DNA from: Alkaliphilus peptidifermentans DSM 18978
GTDB lineage: Bacteria; Bacillota; Clostridia; Peptostreptococcales; Natronincolaceae
Direction of reading: 5' to 3'
DNA length: 64,000 bases
Assembly: GCF_900101495.1 (NCBI RefSeq)
Contig: NZ_FMUS01000017.1
Location: 1 to 64,000 of the forward strand
This document shows, piece after piece, positions 35,454 to 44,410 of the stretch (position 1 is the first letter of the stretch; each line of letters opens with the position of its first letter). A program made the position numbers and the translations under genes. The notes beneath the pieces are model-generated. The model saw nothing but the letters and a program-made list of their open reading frames with translations. It was not told the origin of the DNA and did no database searches.

Positions 35454-37154
35454 ATGAAAAACATTACAAATAACATCAAAATCACTACTTATATAATAGT
35501 AATCATGATTGTGAGCTTAATAGCTATTATAGGTGTTGGAGTTATGGGATATTATGGTGTAGGCACAGTGAATGACAACGTGGCAAATATGTATGAGGAT
35601 GCACTTATTCCTATACAGCAGGCTAATGATTTAGCAAATAAAGTAATGCTATTAAGAATTGAGATGATGAGGCTTAGTGAGTTAGGTTATAGCTCCAGCA
35701 TTGCAAACAGTATTTCTAGTTTAGACGTTGAAGTAAGAGAAATGATTGAAGCATATGAAATTGTCGATGAAGAATCTAACCATTACTTAATGTTCTCAAT
35801 ATTCCAGAGAAATTATGATGGATTTATGAAGTTTTTCGATGATTTTAGAGATAGACTTTTCAATGGAGAAGAGGCAACGCCAGAAGATAAATTAAGGCTT
35901 ACAACCCAAGGAAACCAGATGATTACAAATCTTTCTATGGTTATAGATTACAATAGAACTGCAGCTGAAGAGCTTAGTATAAATAGTAACAATATTTTTA
36001 ATAAAACGAGAAATGATATGTTGGGTGTATTTGCTGGAGCAGGAATAGTTATACTGCTATTCTGTTTATTCCTAATAACCAACATAAAAAAAGCAATAAA
36101 AGAGACTATAAATGACTATGAAACTATATCAAATGGTGATTTTTCAATAGAAATAGAGGCAAATGGTAAGAATGAATTTAATGTTATGCGAAAATCTCTA
36201 GGTAATACCATAGGTACCATTGCAACTATGCTGACTGAAGTAAAGGGTAGGTCATTTAAAGTTAATCAACACTGTCAGGAGCTTGCAACTGTCTCTGAAC
36301 AAATGGCATCTTCGTCAGAGGAGGTAGCGATAACTATTCAAGAAATAGCTAAAGGTTCTGTTACCCAAACTGAGGAGTTAAATAATATTAATCATATTAT
36401 AGTGCCATTCAATGATAAGCTACAAAAAATGGTTAGTTCCATCAATGAAGTAAATAGCTATACCCAAAAGACCGATACCATGGTCTCTGATGGAAATGAA
36501 ACATTACAGGACTTAGTAGAATCGATAAATAAGTTCAATGAGTTATTTATTGAAGTTAGGGAAAAGGTTAATGAATTCAGCGGTAGTATGAATAATATTA
36601 AATCCATAACGGTATTAATAAAAAATATTTCCGACCAAACTAATCTATTAGCTTTAAATGCTGCCATAGAAGCTGCAAGGGTAGGAGAAGCAGGAAAAGG
36701 CTTTGCCGTAGTGGCTAATGAGATAAGGAGTCTTGCAGAAGAAACTAAGATAGCGTCAGAAGACATCAATCAATTACTGGTGACTTTAAGTGCTAGCAAC
36801 ACAGATATAATTAATTCAACAAGTGAAATTCAAGCTGATACAGAAAATCAAACAAAAGCTCTACAAAATATGCTTGAGTCATTTGGAATAATAAGTCAAC
36901 AGATATCGGGTATTTTACCAAAAGTCAATGAAATAAGCAAATCTATCTTAGAGATTAATGAAGATAAAGACATAGTTATTGCTAAAGTTAATGATGTTAT
37001 AAATATTGCAGAAGGAACATCAGCTTCAGCTCAGCAAATATCAGCATCTTCAGAAGAAATGAGTGCTGCATCCCACGAAGTAGCCCTAACGGCTCAGTCA
37101 TTGAAAGAATTAATGGATTCCATGGAGAGTGAAGTTAATAAATTTAAATTGTAA
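35454..37154 (+). CDS. Methyl-accepting chemotaxis protein
   Basis: A 566-aa receptor. A first membrane segment (about residues 10-32), an outside sensor of the four-helix-bundle type (about 33-185), a second membrane segment ([12 protein letters not shown]), a HAMP region, and the cytoplasmic signalling domain. The hairpin tip is [20 protein letters not shown], then [17 protein letters not shown], which contacts CheA and CheW. The start at 35454 is set by TTGGAGGA. The frame runs 19 codons further upstream without a site. No other chemotaxis gene is in the window. The ligand is unknown. Confidence 0.95.
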   Translation: MKNITNNIKITTYIIVIMIVSLIAIIGVGVMGYYGVGTVNDNVANMYEDALIPIQQANDLANKVMLLRIEMMRLSELGYSSSIANSISSLDVEVREMIEAYEIVDEESNHYLMFSIFQRNYDGFMKFFDDFRDRLFNGEEATPEDKLRLTTQGNQMITNLSMVIDYNRTAAEELSINSNNIFNKTRNDMLGVFAGAGIVILLFCLFLITNIKKAIKETINDYETISNGDFSIEIEANGKNEFNVMRKSLGNTIGTIATMLTEVKGRSFKVNQHCQELATVSEQMASSSEEVAITIQEIAKGSVTQTEELNNINHIIVPFNDKLQKMVSSINEVNSYTQKTDTMVSDGNETLQDLVESINKFNELFIEVREKVNEFSGSMNNIKSITVLIKNISDQTNLLALNAAIEAARVGEAGKGFAVVANEIRSLAEETKIASEDINQLLVTLSASNTDIINSTSEIQADTENQTKALQNMLESFGIISQQISGILPKVNEISKSILEINEDKDIVIAKVNDVINIAEGTSASAQQISASSEEMSAASHEVALTAQSLKELMDSMESEVNKFKL

Positions 37155-37667
37155 CCTAGATTCTACGTGTAAAGAATCTTAATAGTCCTTTAACCAAGTG
37201 TTTGAAATAATTATGCGAAGTCCGCTCATTCACCCAATGGGTGAATGTAAACAGCAGCAAAAAATCCAACTTTACATGTTTTTTGTCTTGCCTATTGGGT
37301 AAGAATGTAGCAATAAAAACGTTGCGTAGGGGATGGATTATGATTAACTAAATTGATTTCAGCGCAAAAATTTAACCTCAAATGCTGGACTTTTCCTTCT
37401 GCTAGAAAATGCAAAAGCAAATGGCATTTTTGATATAATAGAGAAAGATCTCCCCAAAACAGTTTTACTCTTCTGAAAAAAGAGGTATCTTCACAATAAA
37501 CATGTTGAGAAAGGGGGGGAGATACAATGTTATAATATAGAAAAAGGTGCTTATATTCTTCGTAAATGCATATAAATAAAGAATTTTAATGTTGGCGTAG
37601 AATTTAGGTATCAAGTCGTTAAAAACTAGAATATTTTACTTAGAAAGCCAACGGGAGGAAATGTAAA
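37155..37667. other. Long intergenic region with hairpins
   Basis: No gene. AGATTCT (37158-37164) with AGAATCT (37173-37179) may be the receptor's terminator. CATTCACCC (37227-37235) with GGGTGAATG (37239-37247) is a perfect 9-bp hairpin. A looser pair, GATCTCCCC near 37449 and GGGGAGAT near 37516, brackets about 60 bases and may be an old mobile-element trace. I find no promoter I would rely on. Confidence 0.4.
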
Positions 37668-38519
37668 ATGAAGAATATAAAATTAGCCGGAATACCCATG
37701 AACTCGGGAGGATTATATACTGGAACTGAAATGACTCCTAAAACTCTTAGAGAGGCAGGGTTAATTGAAGAATTAGAAAAACGAGGAGTCAAAGTATTGG
37801 ATATTGGCGATGTTAGCATTCCTAGTTATATACCTAGACACAATGTACCTCCTATTAGAAACTGGCCTAGCCCTCGTGTAGTGTGGGAAGAGATATATAA
37901 TCAATCTAAAGACTGGTTTAATGAAGAAGAAATACTATTAATATTTGGCGGAGATTGTAGTATTGTTACTGGTACTATGCATAGCTTATATAGAAGATAC
38001 GCAGAGGATATTCATCTAATCGTAATTGATGCACATATAGACTCTTACAGGCCTTCTGCAGATAGGTGCATAGGTGCAGCTGGGGCGGGATTGTGGTTTC
38101 TTTTAGAAGAAAATGATTTTTTTAATAGCTTGAAGGGATTTAGTGGAAACAATATAACGATTGTGGGTTATCAGCATGAATCAGAAATTAATAACGATGT
38201 AAAGAAGCACAGTTTATCTGAACTTAGGGAAAAAGGATTAAGGCAAGTTATACAAAAGGTTCTTAAAGAAATCCCACAAAATAGAAAAATATTGGTTCAT
38301 TTGGATATAGATGTGATTTCCAAGGAAGAATTGCATGCAGTTTATTCTCCAAGCAAAATAGGGCTTTCTATTTTAGAAACGACGAAACTTCTCAGAGAGA
38401 TTCTTGCTGATTCTAGAACCGTAGGGATAGAGTTTACTGAATTTTTCCCCCTATATGATAGTGACGGAAGTCAGTCTGAAAAGTTAATTAATATGCTTGT
38501 TGAGATATTTAGAGAATAA
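37668..38519 (+). CDS. Arginase/agmatinase-family protein with altered metal ligand
   Basis: A 283-aa ureohydrolase-fold protein. Canonical members bind two manganese ions through GGDH, DAHxD and SxDxD. Here the second set is intact (DAHID, Asp121, His123, Asp125) and Asp213 and Asp215 are present in HLDIDVI. The first motif reads GGDCS, with Cys97 in place of the His ligand, and the DxDxxDP end is DIDVIS. This looks like a divergent branch, possibly with a different metal or reaction, so I do not assign arginase, agmatinase or formimidoylglutamase. Start behind GGGAGGAAA. A structured transcript follows. Confidence 0.8.
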   Translation: MKNIKLAGIPMNSGGLYTGTEMTPKTLREAGLIEELEKRGVKVLDIGDVSIPSYIPRHNVPPIRNWPSPRVVWEEIYNQSKDWFNEEEILLIFGGDCSIVTGTMHSLYRRYAEDIHLIVIDAHIDSYRPSADRCIGAAGAGLWFLLEENDFFNSLKGFSGNNITIVGYQHESEINNDVKKHSLSELREKGLRQVIQKVLKEIPQNRKILVHLDIDVISKEELHAVYSPSKIGLSILETTKLLREILADSRTVGIEFTEFFPLYDSDGSQSEKLINMLVEIFRE

Positions 38520-38569
38520 TATTTCCTGAAAAATTTATCTTAAATGAGTATTTTTTGATAGAATTCCTT

Positions 38570-38822
38570 TATAATTACTGATTTACGGAGGTTAGTGTGA
38601 AAAATAAACCCAGGCCCCTCAAAAAGGGCGCACGAAATAAAGGTAAGCCAAAATAAACGTTTTAGCTTTAGTAAGCTAGGGGACACAAAACTACCCGCTA
38701 GAAGCGGTGCAGGCGCGGATGCTAGTTATAAGTAATTAACGCAAAATATATAATCATTAAGTCGATATCAGTAATAAGAGAATTCTTAAGCCAAAACAAG
38801 AATTCTTTTTTTGTGCATAGGA
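38570..38822 (+). ncRNA. Unidentified structured transcript
   Basis: TATAAT at 38570-38575 (without a good -35) predicts a start near 38582. GTGTG (38595-38599) can pair with CGCAC (38629-38633) around a GCCC/GGGC hairpin. TAGCTT-TAGT-AAGCTA follows, then CCGC-TAGAA-GCGG. A strong terminator ends it: AGAATTCTT and AAGAATTCT arms with a T7 tail near 38810. The middle is clearly more GC-rich than its surroundings. It carries a 19-codon open frame with a good ribosome binding site at its 5' end. I compared it by memory with common riboswitches and found no convincing match. Confidence 0.5.
38597..38656 (+). CDS. Possible short basic peptide (19 aa)
   Basis: GTG at 38597 is preceded by ACGGAGG at the right distance. 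The frame encodes MKNKPRPLKKGARNKGKPK and stops at TAA 38654-38656. Nine of 19 residues are Lys or Arg. It could be a leader peptide acting on the downstream RNA fold, or a chance frame in a structured RNA. Confidence 0.4.
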   Translation: MKNKPRPLKKGARNKGKPK

Positions 38823-38831
38823 GGGTTCGAT

Positions 38832-38948
38832 ATGAACTTTCCTAAAGAACTCAGAGGATGTGTCGCAAAATATAGTATACTATTATGGAAAACTATTATA
38901 CCAGATGTTATAATTATGTATAGTTTAAAAATTATCAATCTAGTATAG
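38832..38948 (+). CDS. Possible small membrane peptide (38 aa)
   Basis: ATG at 38832 behind AGGAGGG, stop TAG at 38946-38948. The product, MNFPKELRGCVAKYSILLWK and a hydrophobic end, could span or lie on the membrane. It lies between the structured transcript's terminator and the YjiH-type gene. No family recognised. Confidence 0.35.
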   Translation: MNFPKELRGCVAKYSILLWKTIIPDVIIMYSLKIINLV

Positions 38949-39010
38949 TTATAATTGCAATCGGTTTACTAACCTTTATAATTAAACAGAGAAGAGAGAG
39001 AGCGGTTTAT

Positions 39011-40342
39011 ATGAATACTGATAAAACAATGTCTCAGTATAATAAAATACATAATAAATCAAATATAATTAAATTTATAATATTTAGTTTTATTGGCATT
39101 TTTGTATATTTTATTCCATTTACAATTAGTGGAACAAAAACTATTATGCTAGATCATCTAGTTACCGCCATTACAATAGCCATGCCAAGGTTAGGGTCAA
39201 GCTTTGCCTTAGGTATGATTATACTTGGAGGGTTAGTTCCTTTTTATGAGAAAAACTGGAATAAAGATATAAACTCAGTTATAATGTCGGGACTAAAGGC
39301 GTTGGGTATACTCCTTGGTATGATGGCATTTTTTAACTTGGGACCTGAATGGTTGATGCGAGAAGATATGTTACCTTTATTATTTAACACAATTGTAATA
39401 CCTGTAGCCATAATGGTTCCATTAGGTTCACTATTTTTAACTTTTATTACTGGATATGGATTGCTTGGATTTTTAGGAGTTATATTGAAACCAGTGATGC
39501 AGCCTATATGGAAGGTGCCAGGGACAGCTGCTGTAAATGTTGTAGCATCTTTTGTGGGTAGTTTTTCAGTTGGAATTTTAATGACCAATAACCTCTTTAA
39601 AGAAGGTAAATATACAAGAAGGGAAGCTGCCATCATTGTTACAAGCTTTTCAACTGTTTCAGCAACCTTCATGGTTATTATAGCTAAGAGACTTGGGTTA
39701 ATGTCAATATGGAATACCTTTTTTTGGACTACTCTTATAATAACATTTATAGTTTCAGCCATTACAGCAAGACTAAAACCACTCAGTGCTATAAAGAGTG
39801 AGTATATTAACGATTATGGAATAATTGAGGCAGAACCGAAGGAAAAGATACTAAATAGTGCCCTTAATGCGGCTCTAAAAGAAATAGAAAATAATAAATC
39901 TACCTGGAGAAGCATAATTAGTAATCTTAAAGAAGGCATTTATATGACATTACGGTTTCTCCCATTAATTTTATCTATTGGAGTAATATCATTTTACTTA
40001 GTAAAGATGACCTTCTTTTTTGATATTATAGGCTATATTTTTTATCCTATTATTTATATTTTAAATATTCCAGAGCCATGGATGGTAGCTAAGGCAATAT
40101 CTACTGTAGGGGCTGAGGTATTAACGCCGGCAATTATTATGTCCAGCATCGAAGCACCTATAGCAGCAAGATTCGTTACTGGTGTTGTTTCTATATCCTC
40201 CATTCTATTCTTTTCTGGATCTATTCCTTGCATCATTAGTACAGATATTAATATAAGTATTAAGGATATATTTTTAATTCTAATGGAGAGGATAATTATA
40301 ACCCTTGTGCTAGTAACACCCTTGATGAAAATACTATTTTAA
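39011..40342 (+). CDS. YjiH-family membrane protein (nucleoside-recognition/Gate domain)
   Basis: A 443-aa protein with about ten hydrophobic segments. The two Gate-type halves are visible: the first around VVASFVGSFSVGILMTNNLF, the second around FYPIIYILNIPEPWMVAKAI. That is the pattern of YjiH-like proteins with a nucleoside-recognition domain, presumed transporters of unknown substrate. A YjiG-type partner, often next to YjiH, is absent. Start behind AGAGAAGAGAGAG. Closed by a strong bidirectional terminator. Confidence 0.83.
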   Translation: MNTDKTMSQYNKIHNKSNIIKFIIFSFIGIFVYFIPFTISGTKTIMLDHLVTAITIAMPRLGSSFALGMIILGGLVPFYEKNWNKDINSVIMSGLKALGILLGMMAFFNLGPEWLMREDMLPLLFNTIVIPVAIMVPLGSLFLTFITGYGLLGFLGVILKPVMQPIWKVPGTAAVNVVASFVGSFSVGILMTNNLFKEGKYTRREAAIIVTSFSTVSATFMVIIAKRLGLMSIWNTFFWTTLIITFIVSAITARLKPLSAIKSEYINDYGIIEAEPKEKILNSALNAALKEIENNKSTWRSIISNLKEGIYMTLRFLPLILSIGVISFYLVKMTFFFDIIGYIFYPIIYILNIPEPWMVAKAISTVGAEVLTPAIIMSSIEAPIAARFVTGVVSISSILFFSGSIPCIISTDINISIKDIFLILMERIIITLVLVTPLMKILF

Positions 40343-40357
40343 GAGGTTGAAAATAAT

Positions 40358-40399
40358 AAAACAGGGGCTTGCCAGAGAAATTTGGCAAGCCCCTGTTTT
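40358..40399. terminator. Bidirectional terminator
   Basis: A perfect 17-bp stem (40358-40374 with 40383-40399) with A- and T-rich outer ends. It serves both the YjiH-type gene and the tetR gene on the other strand, whose stop codon it overlaps. Confidence 0.92.
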
Positions 40400-40978
40400 A
40401 TAAGATTTTAACTAAACGCTTCACATAATTATTTACAGCTTCAGTAAGGTCATATTTACCGTCGTGTAAACACCAGTCATAAACAACACCTCTAACGGCT
40501 ATAAAAAGAAATCTTACAGTTTCCTCTGGGGTTATATCGGTAGATATATCTCCCTTACTTTGCCCATCTTCAATAATAGCTTGTAAAACATTTTGCATAG
40601 GTCTTCCTTTTGTTGCAAAAAGATTATTCTTAACGGTATATAACTGTTTTACAAAATCAATACCTCGTTCTTTATTATAATCAGCATAGTATTCAAAAAA
40701 ACGAATGACTCTTCCTTGTGTGTTGCCTTCTTTGATTTTACCCGCCACATCATTCACAAAGTAATCATCAGCCAGCTTGAAAATCCAATCTAATATCTCA
40801 TTCTTTGATTTAAAACAGTTGTAAAAAGACCCCACCGATACACCTGCTACCTTACATATTTCGTCTACGGTAATATTTTGAAAACCCTTCTTTTCTATTA
40901 ATTCAACAGCAATACGATATATTTTATCCTGGGTATTGAGGGCTTGAATTTGTCTATTTGTAAGTTTTTTTCAGACAT
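40398..40978 (-). pseudogene. TetR-family regulator with a frameshift in an A7 run
   Basis: The body of the gene reads as a good TetR regulator: LIEKKGFQNITVDEICKVAG, then VSVGSFYNCFKSKNEIL, then the ligand domain to the stop at 40398-40400. In this frame no start codon is available and a TGA stands just upstream. ATG at 40976-40978, preceded by GGGAG, begins MSEK in a different frame. The two join perfectly (MSEKKLTNRQIQALNTQDK) if one more A is counted in the run of seven at 40965-40971, giving 193 aa, the usual length. So the gene is frameshifted, is read by slippage on the A run, or contains a sequence error. It is divergent from the flavin reductase gene, its likely target. Confidence 0.8.
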
Positions 40979-41091
40979 AGTAGTTCTCCCATATTTTATT
41001 TACTCAATAGATTATAACAAATATGTTCAACGAAGTAAATTATAGAATGACTTCATTTGATAATGCATTGAAAAAAAATTAACAAAATGCA

Positions 41092-41143
41092 TTGACTATT
41101 AATTAACAATTTAATATAATGAATACATTCAGTGAATACATTC
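41092..41143 (+). promoter_or_regulatory. Promoter and repeat operator of the flavin reductase operon
   Basis: TTGACT (41092-41097), 17 bp, TATAAT (41115-41120). TGAATACATTC is repeated at 41120-41130 and 41133-41143, covering the start point, and ATTCA-G-TGAAT forms a palindrome between the copies. AATGCATTGA occurs at 41062-41071 and again at 41086-41095, across the -35. This is a typical site for a TetR-type repressor, here probably the divergent gene at 40398. Confidence 0.75.
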
Positions 41144-41306
41144 TATGAAAAAGCTTTATTATATCTATAATAGACAATAACTTAGGTTTAGAGAGTCTAT
41201 TTACTGAAGCATCACAGTGAATCATACTAATTTCATTTACAATTATTAATGTAAATGAGGGTGTAAGAAGAATTCAAAGATGATAATGATAAGGGGAGGA
41301 TGAAAA

Positions 41307-43100
41307 ATGTTAAAATTTAAAAAAACTTTTTCTGTATTGTTATGTATTATACTGGCGATATCAATAATCGGCTGCCAATCAAAATCTGAAGAATCATCAG
41401 GTGAAGCTTTATTTAAAGCTGGTACATATACGGCATCTGCCGCTGGACACAACGGCGATATAACAGTTGAAGTTACTGTAGATGAATATGAAATTAAAGA
41501 GGTTAAGATAGTAAGTCATAATGAAAGTCCTAGTATTACAGATGCTGCAATAGAAAGAATACCACAGGCAATTGTGGACAATCAAACCTTAGCTATAGAC
41601 GCAATAACTGGTGCAACAATTACAAGTGATGCTATTATTGTTGCTGTAACTGAAGCCCTTAAGTTAGCCGGAGCAGATATAGCTGCATTAAGTGTAAAAA
41701 AGGACAGTGATGCAGTTGCAGGTGAAACCACTGAGTATAAAACAGATGTAGTTGTTATCGGTGGCGGCGGTGCGGGTCTTGCAGCAGCAGTATCTGCTCA
41801 TCAAAATGGAGCAAAGGTTATAGTACTTGAAAAAATGCCAAGACTCGGAGGAAACACAATCCTTTCTGGTGGAGCCTTCAATGCAGCCAGTTCTCCAAGG
41901 CAGGTAGCTCAAGGAATAGAGGACTCAATCGACAAGCATTTTACTCAAACCTATGAAGGCGGAGATAAGCTTGGAAACCCAGAATTGATAAGAACACTTG
42001 TTGAAAATGCATATCCAGCTATTGAATGGCTTGAAAGCTTAGGTATGAAGTTTAATGATGAAGTCTTTACTGTGCTAGGCGGATTATGGCCAAGAGCTCA
42101 TAAACCATCAACACCATTAGGAACAGGATTTATTAATACTTACCAAGATTACATCAATGCTAATAATGATATAGAAGTACTACTTGATACTGAGGCATTA
42201 GAGCTTATAGTAGTAGATGGTAGAGTAGCAGGTGTTAAAGGAAAGGGTCTTAAGGGAGATGTAATAGTACATGCCAACAACGGTGTTGTTTTAGCTACAG
42301 GTGGTTTTGGCGCTAATACTGATATGATAGAACAATATAATCAAAGCTGGCCATCTCTTGCAAATGTTAAAACAACCAATCATCCAGGGGCAACAGGTGA
42401 TGGTCTAGCAATGGCTGAAACTGTTGGAGCAAATCTTATTGGATTAGAAAACCTTCAATTACTGCCATTGGGAGATCCTAATACAGGAAGTCTTAGTGGA
42501 AATATTGAGCAAGGTGTTGAAAACAGAATTTTTGTAAATAAATCGGGTAATCGATTTGTAGACGAAGGTGCCCGTAGAGATGTTATGACAAAAGCATTAC
42601 TAGAGCAAGAGGACGCCTATTTATGGGTAGTACTTGACAAAAAAAATTATCCAACACCTGAAACTAAAAACAACTTTAATGAAACAATAGAAGAGTTAAT
42701 TGCTCAGGGTCGAGCTTTTAAAGGTGATACACTTGAAGAGTTAGCGGAAAAGATTAACGTTAATCCAGATAATCTTGTAAAAGCAGTTGAAGAGTTTAAT
42801 AAAGCAGTAGCAACAGGTGGACCAGATGAATTTGGTAGAACATTGTTTGACACTAAGATCGATACACCGCCATTCTATGCAGGACCACGGGTTCCAACAG
42901 TGCACCATACTATGGGTGGAATAGAGATCAATACAAATGCTCAGGTACTAAATAAAAATGGTGAAGTAATACCAGGCTTATATGCAGCAGGAGAAATTAC
43001 AGGCGGAATTCATGGAAGCAATCGTTTAGGTGGAAATGCCTTAGCTGATATAACTGTATATGGTAGAATTGCTGGAGAAAGTGCTGCAGCTAAAAAATAA
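41307..43100 (+). CDS. Flavinylated lipoprotein fumarate-reductase-like flavoprotein
   Basis: A 597-aa extracytoplasmic reductase. The signal ends in a lipobox (IIGCQSK). Residues about 35-125 are an FMN_bind domain, with the covalent flavin attachment motif ITGATITSDA. From about residue 145 an FAD_binding_2 domain follows (DVVVIGGGGAGLAAAVSAHQ, then LEKMPRLGGNTILSGG), ending with GLYAAGEITGGIHGSNRLGG. This is the fumarate/urocanate-reductase type of flavocytochrome-like enzyme, with FMN taking the place of haems. The electron acceptor (fumarate, urocanate, methacrylate or another enoate) cannot be told. FMN attachment needs an ApbE transferase, which is not in the window. A NusG_II gene and a Gx-transporter gene follow. 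Confidence 0.92.
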   Translation: MLKFKKTFSVLLCIILAISIIGCQSKSEESSGEALFKAGTYTASAAGHNGDITVEVTVDEYEIKEVKIVSHNESPSITDAAIERIPQAIVDNQTLAIDAITGATITSDAIIVAVTEALKLAGADIAALSVKKDSDAVAGETTEYKTDVVVIGGGGAGLAAAVSAHQNGAKVIVLEKMPRLGGNTILSGGAFNAASSPRQVAQGIEDSIDKHFTQTYEGGDKLGNPELIRTLVENAYPAIEWLESLGMKFNDEVFTVLGGLWPRAHKPSTPLGTGFINTYQDYINANNDIEVLLDTEALELIVVDGRVAGVKGKGLKGDVIVHANNGVVLATGGFGANTDMIEQYNQSWPSLANVKTTNHPGATGDGLAMAETVGANLIGLENLQLLPLGDPNTGSLSGNIEQGVENRIFVNKSGNRFVDEGARRDVMTKALLEQEDAYLWVVLDKKNYPTPETKNNFNETIEELIAQGRAFKGDTLEELAEKINVNPDNLVKAVEEFNKAVATGGPDEFGRTLFDTKIDTPPFYAGPRVPTVHHTMGGIEINTNAQVLNKNGEVIPGLYAAGEITGGIHGSNRLGGNALADITVYGRIAGESAAAKK

Positions 43101-43140
43101 TAAACAAAGTTTTATTTAAAATAAGTACACTTTTAAAGCT

Positions 43141-43187
43141 AATACCAAATGGTTTCAATGATCAATACATTGTAACCATTTGGTATT
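43141..43187 (+). terminator. Hairpin between reductase and NusG_II genes
   Basis: A perfect 14-bp stem (43141-43154 with 43174-43187), with an inner CAATG/CATTG helix and only a moderate T run afterwards. Possibly a partial terminator that lowers expression of the two downstream genes. Confidence 0.7.
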
Positions 43188-43280
43188 TAAATATTTTCAA
43201 TAATGGATTAAGTGAATTAATAGAAGAAGCAAGGAAAATATGCAAACACTATTATAGATACCTCTAGGAGGTAATAAGAA

Positions 43281-43652
43281 ATGAAGAAAAGAGATATACA
43301 AATTATTATGGTATTACTTTTTGTAGCAATAGTGGCACTTGTTACGGTAAGAGTAGTGGGACAAAACGATAGTGCTGATAGCTACGTTAATATTAACGTA
43401 GGTGAAAATGAATATAAAAAGGTATTACTCAGTGAACCCCAGACTGTAATTATTAACATTGATGGTAAGTATAATGAAATCAAAATTGATGCCAATGGTG
43501 TTTTGATGCATGATTCCAATTGTGAAAACAAGGACTGCTTACACCAGGGAGAAATTACATTGGAGAATATAAGTACACGAATTATGGGTGGATGGATTAT
43601 TTGCCTGCCCAACCATGTCTCCATTGAATTGGTGAAAGGAAGGGATGAATGA
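43281..43652 (+). CDS. NusG domain II-containing protein
   Basis: A 123-aa protein with one N-terminal membrane segment (about residues 7-25) and an outside domain of the NusG_II type (YKKVLLSEPQTVIINIDGKY). It holds the paired cysteines NCENKDCLHQGEI and the ending GGWIICLPNHVSIEL. Such proteins accompany flavinylated redox proteins and Rnf-like systems. Their role is not established, and they may bind the flavin domain or a cofactor. Start behind CTAGGAGG. The stop overlaps the next start by four bases (ATGA), so translation of the pair is coupled. Confidence 0.85.
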   Translation: MKKRDIQIIMVLLFVAIVALVTVRVVGQNDSADSYVNINVGENEYKKVLLSEPQTVIINIDGKYNEIKIDANGVLMHDSNCENKDCLHQGEITLENISTRIMGGWIICLPNHVSIELVKGRDE

Positions 43653-44218
43653 ATACAAAGTTGATAGCGAGATTTGGATTATTAATTGCAGTTGCACTGG
43701 TGTTAGGCTATTTTGAAAGATTTATTCCAATTGCATCTGGATTACCAGGAGTCAAATTAGGACTTGCCAACACTGTTTTGTTGTATGCTCTATACCTTAT
43801 GAATGTCAAAAACGCCTTTGGCCTTATGCTAATTAAGGTATTGATGAGTGGCCTACTTTTTGCTGGAGTGAATGGAATGTTATACAGCTTTGCAGGTGGT
43901 TTGTTAAGCTTGAGTATGATGGTGTTGATTAAGCGACTTGAAAATGTGGGGATTGTCGGTGTCAGTGTAATTGGTGCTGCCTTTCATAATGTAGGTCAGC
44001 TAATGGTTGCTAGTATGGTTGTACAAACCAAAGGAGTAATATTTTATATGCCGATACTATTGGTTTCAGCAATTATTACCGGTACACTAACTGGTATTAT
44101 ATCAAAATATGTATTTAAGGGACTGTCAGCCGCTAGTCTTCATCCTTCAAGGCTTAATAGTAATGAAATAGGAGTTACAAATGAGTATTTGAAAAAGCAT
44201 TCAACAAAATATCTTTAA
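43649..44218 (+). CDS. Gx transporter family / heptaprenyl diphosphate synthase component I-like membrane protein
   Basis: A 189-aa protein with about five hydrophobic segments. The opening RFGLLIAVALVLGYFERFIP, followed by GVKLGLANTVLLYALYLMNV, is characteristic of the family (Hpre_diP_synt_I, also called Gx transporter). Members occur beside NusG_II and FMN-binding proteins. They resemble the S-components of vitamin transporters, so supply of a flavin or quinone precursor is a reasonable but unproven guess. Coupled to the NusG_II gene. Followed by a terminator. Confidence 0.82.
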   Translation: MNTKLIARFGLLIAVALVLGYFERFIPIASGLPGVKLGLANTVLLYALYLMNVKNAFGLMLIKVLMSGLLFAGVNGMLYSFAGGLLSLSMMVLIKRLENVGIVGVSVIGAAFHNVGQLMVASMVVQTKGVIFYMPILLVSAIITGTLTGIISKYVFKGLSAASLHPSRLNSNEIGVTNEYLKKHSTKYL

Positions 44219-44273
44219 AAAAAGCATGCCTAGAAAAATTACTGATTTAACTAATAATTAAAATGAATAATAA

Positions 44274-44305
44274 CGTTAAATTCACATGAATTTAGCGATT
44301 TTTTT
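44274..44305 (+). terminator. Terminator of the flavin reductase operon
   Basis: CGTTAAATTC (44274-44283) pairs with GAATTTAGCG (44288-44297) through one wobble. T7 follows. Confidence 0.85.
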
Positions 44306-44410
44306 ATGGAATTCTATTTTGATGTACTTATATAATTTTTATTTATTAATATTAATGGTATTATATAAGAAAAAAAATAATAGGTAATATATTAATTTAG
44401 GGGGATAAAA

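Noticed and set aside
37440-37667. IS200/IS605-type element between 37.4 and 37.7 kb
   Set aside because: Loose inverted repeats only; no transposase or TnpB fragment in any frame.
38582-38730. Resemblance of GGGGACACAAAACTACC to the c-di-GMP-I (GEMM) riboswitch core
   Set aside because: The GGCAAA strand and the GNRA loop with its receptor are missing, so the match is only superficial.
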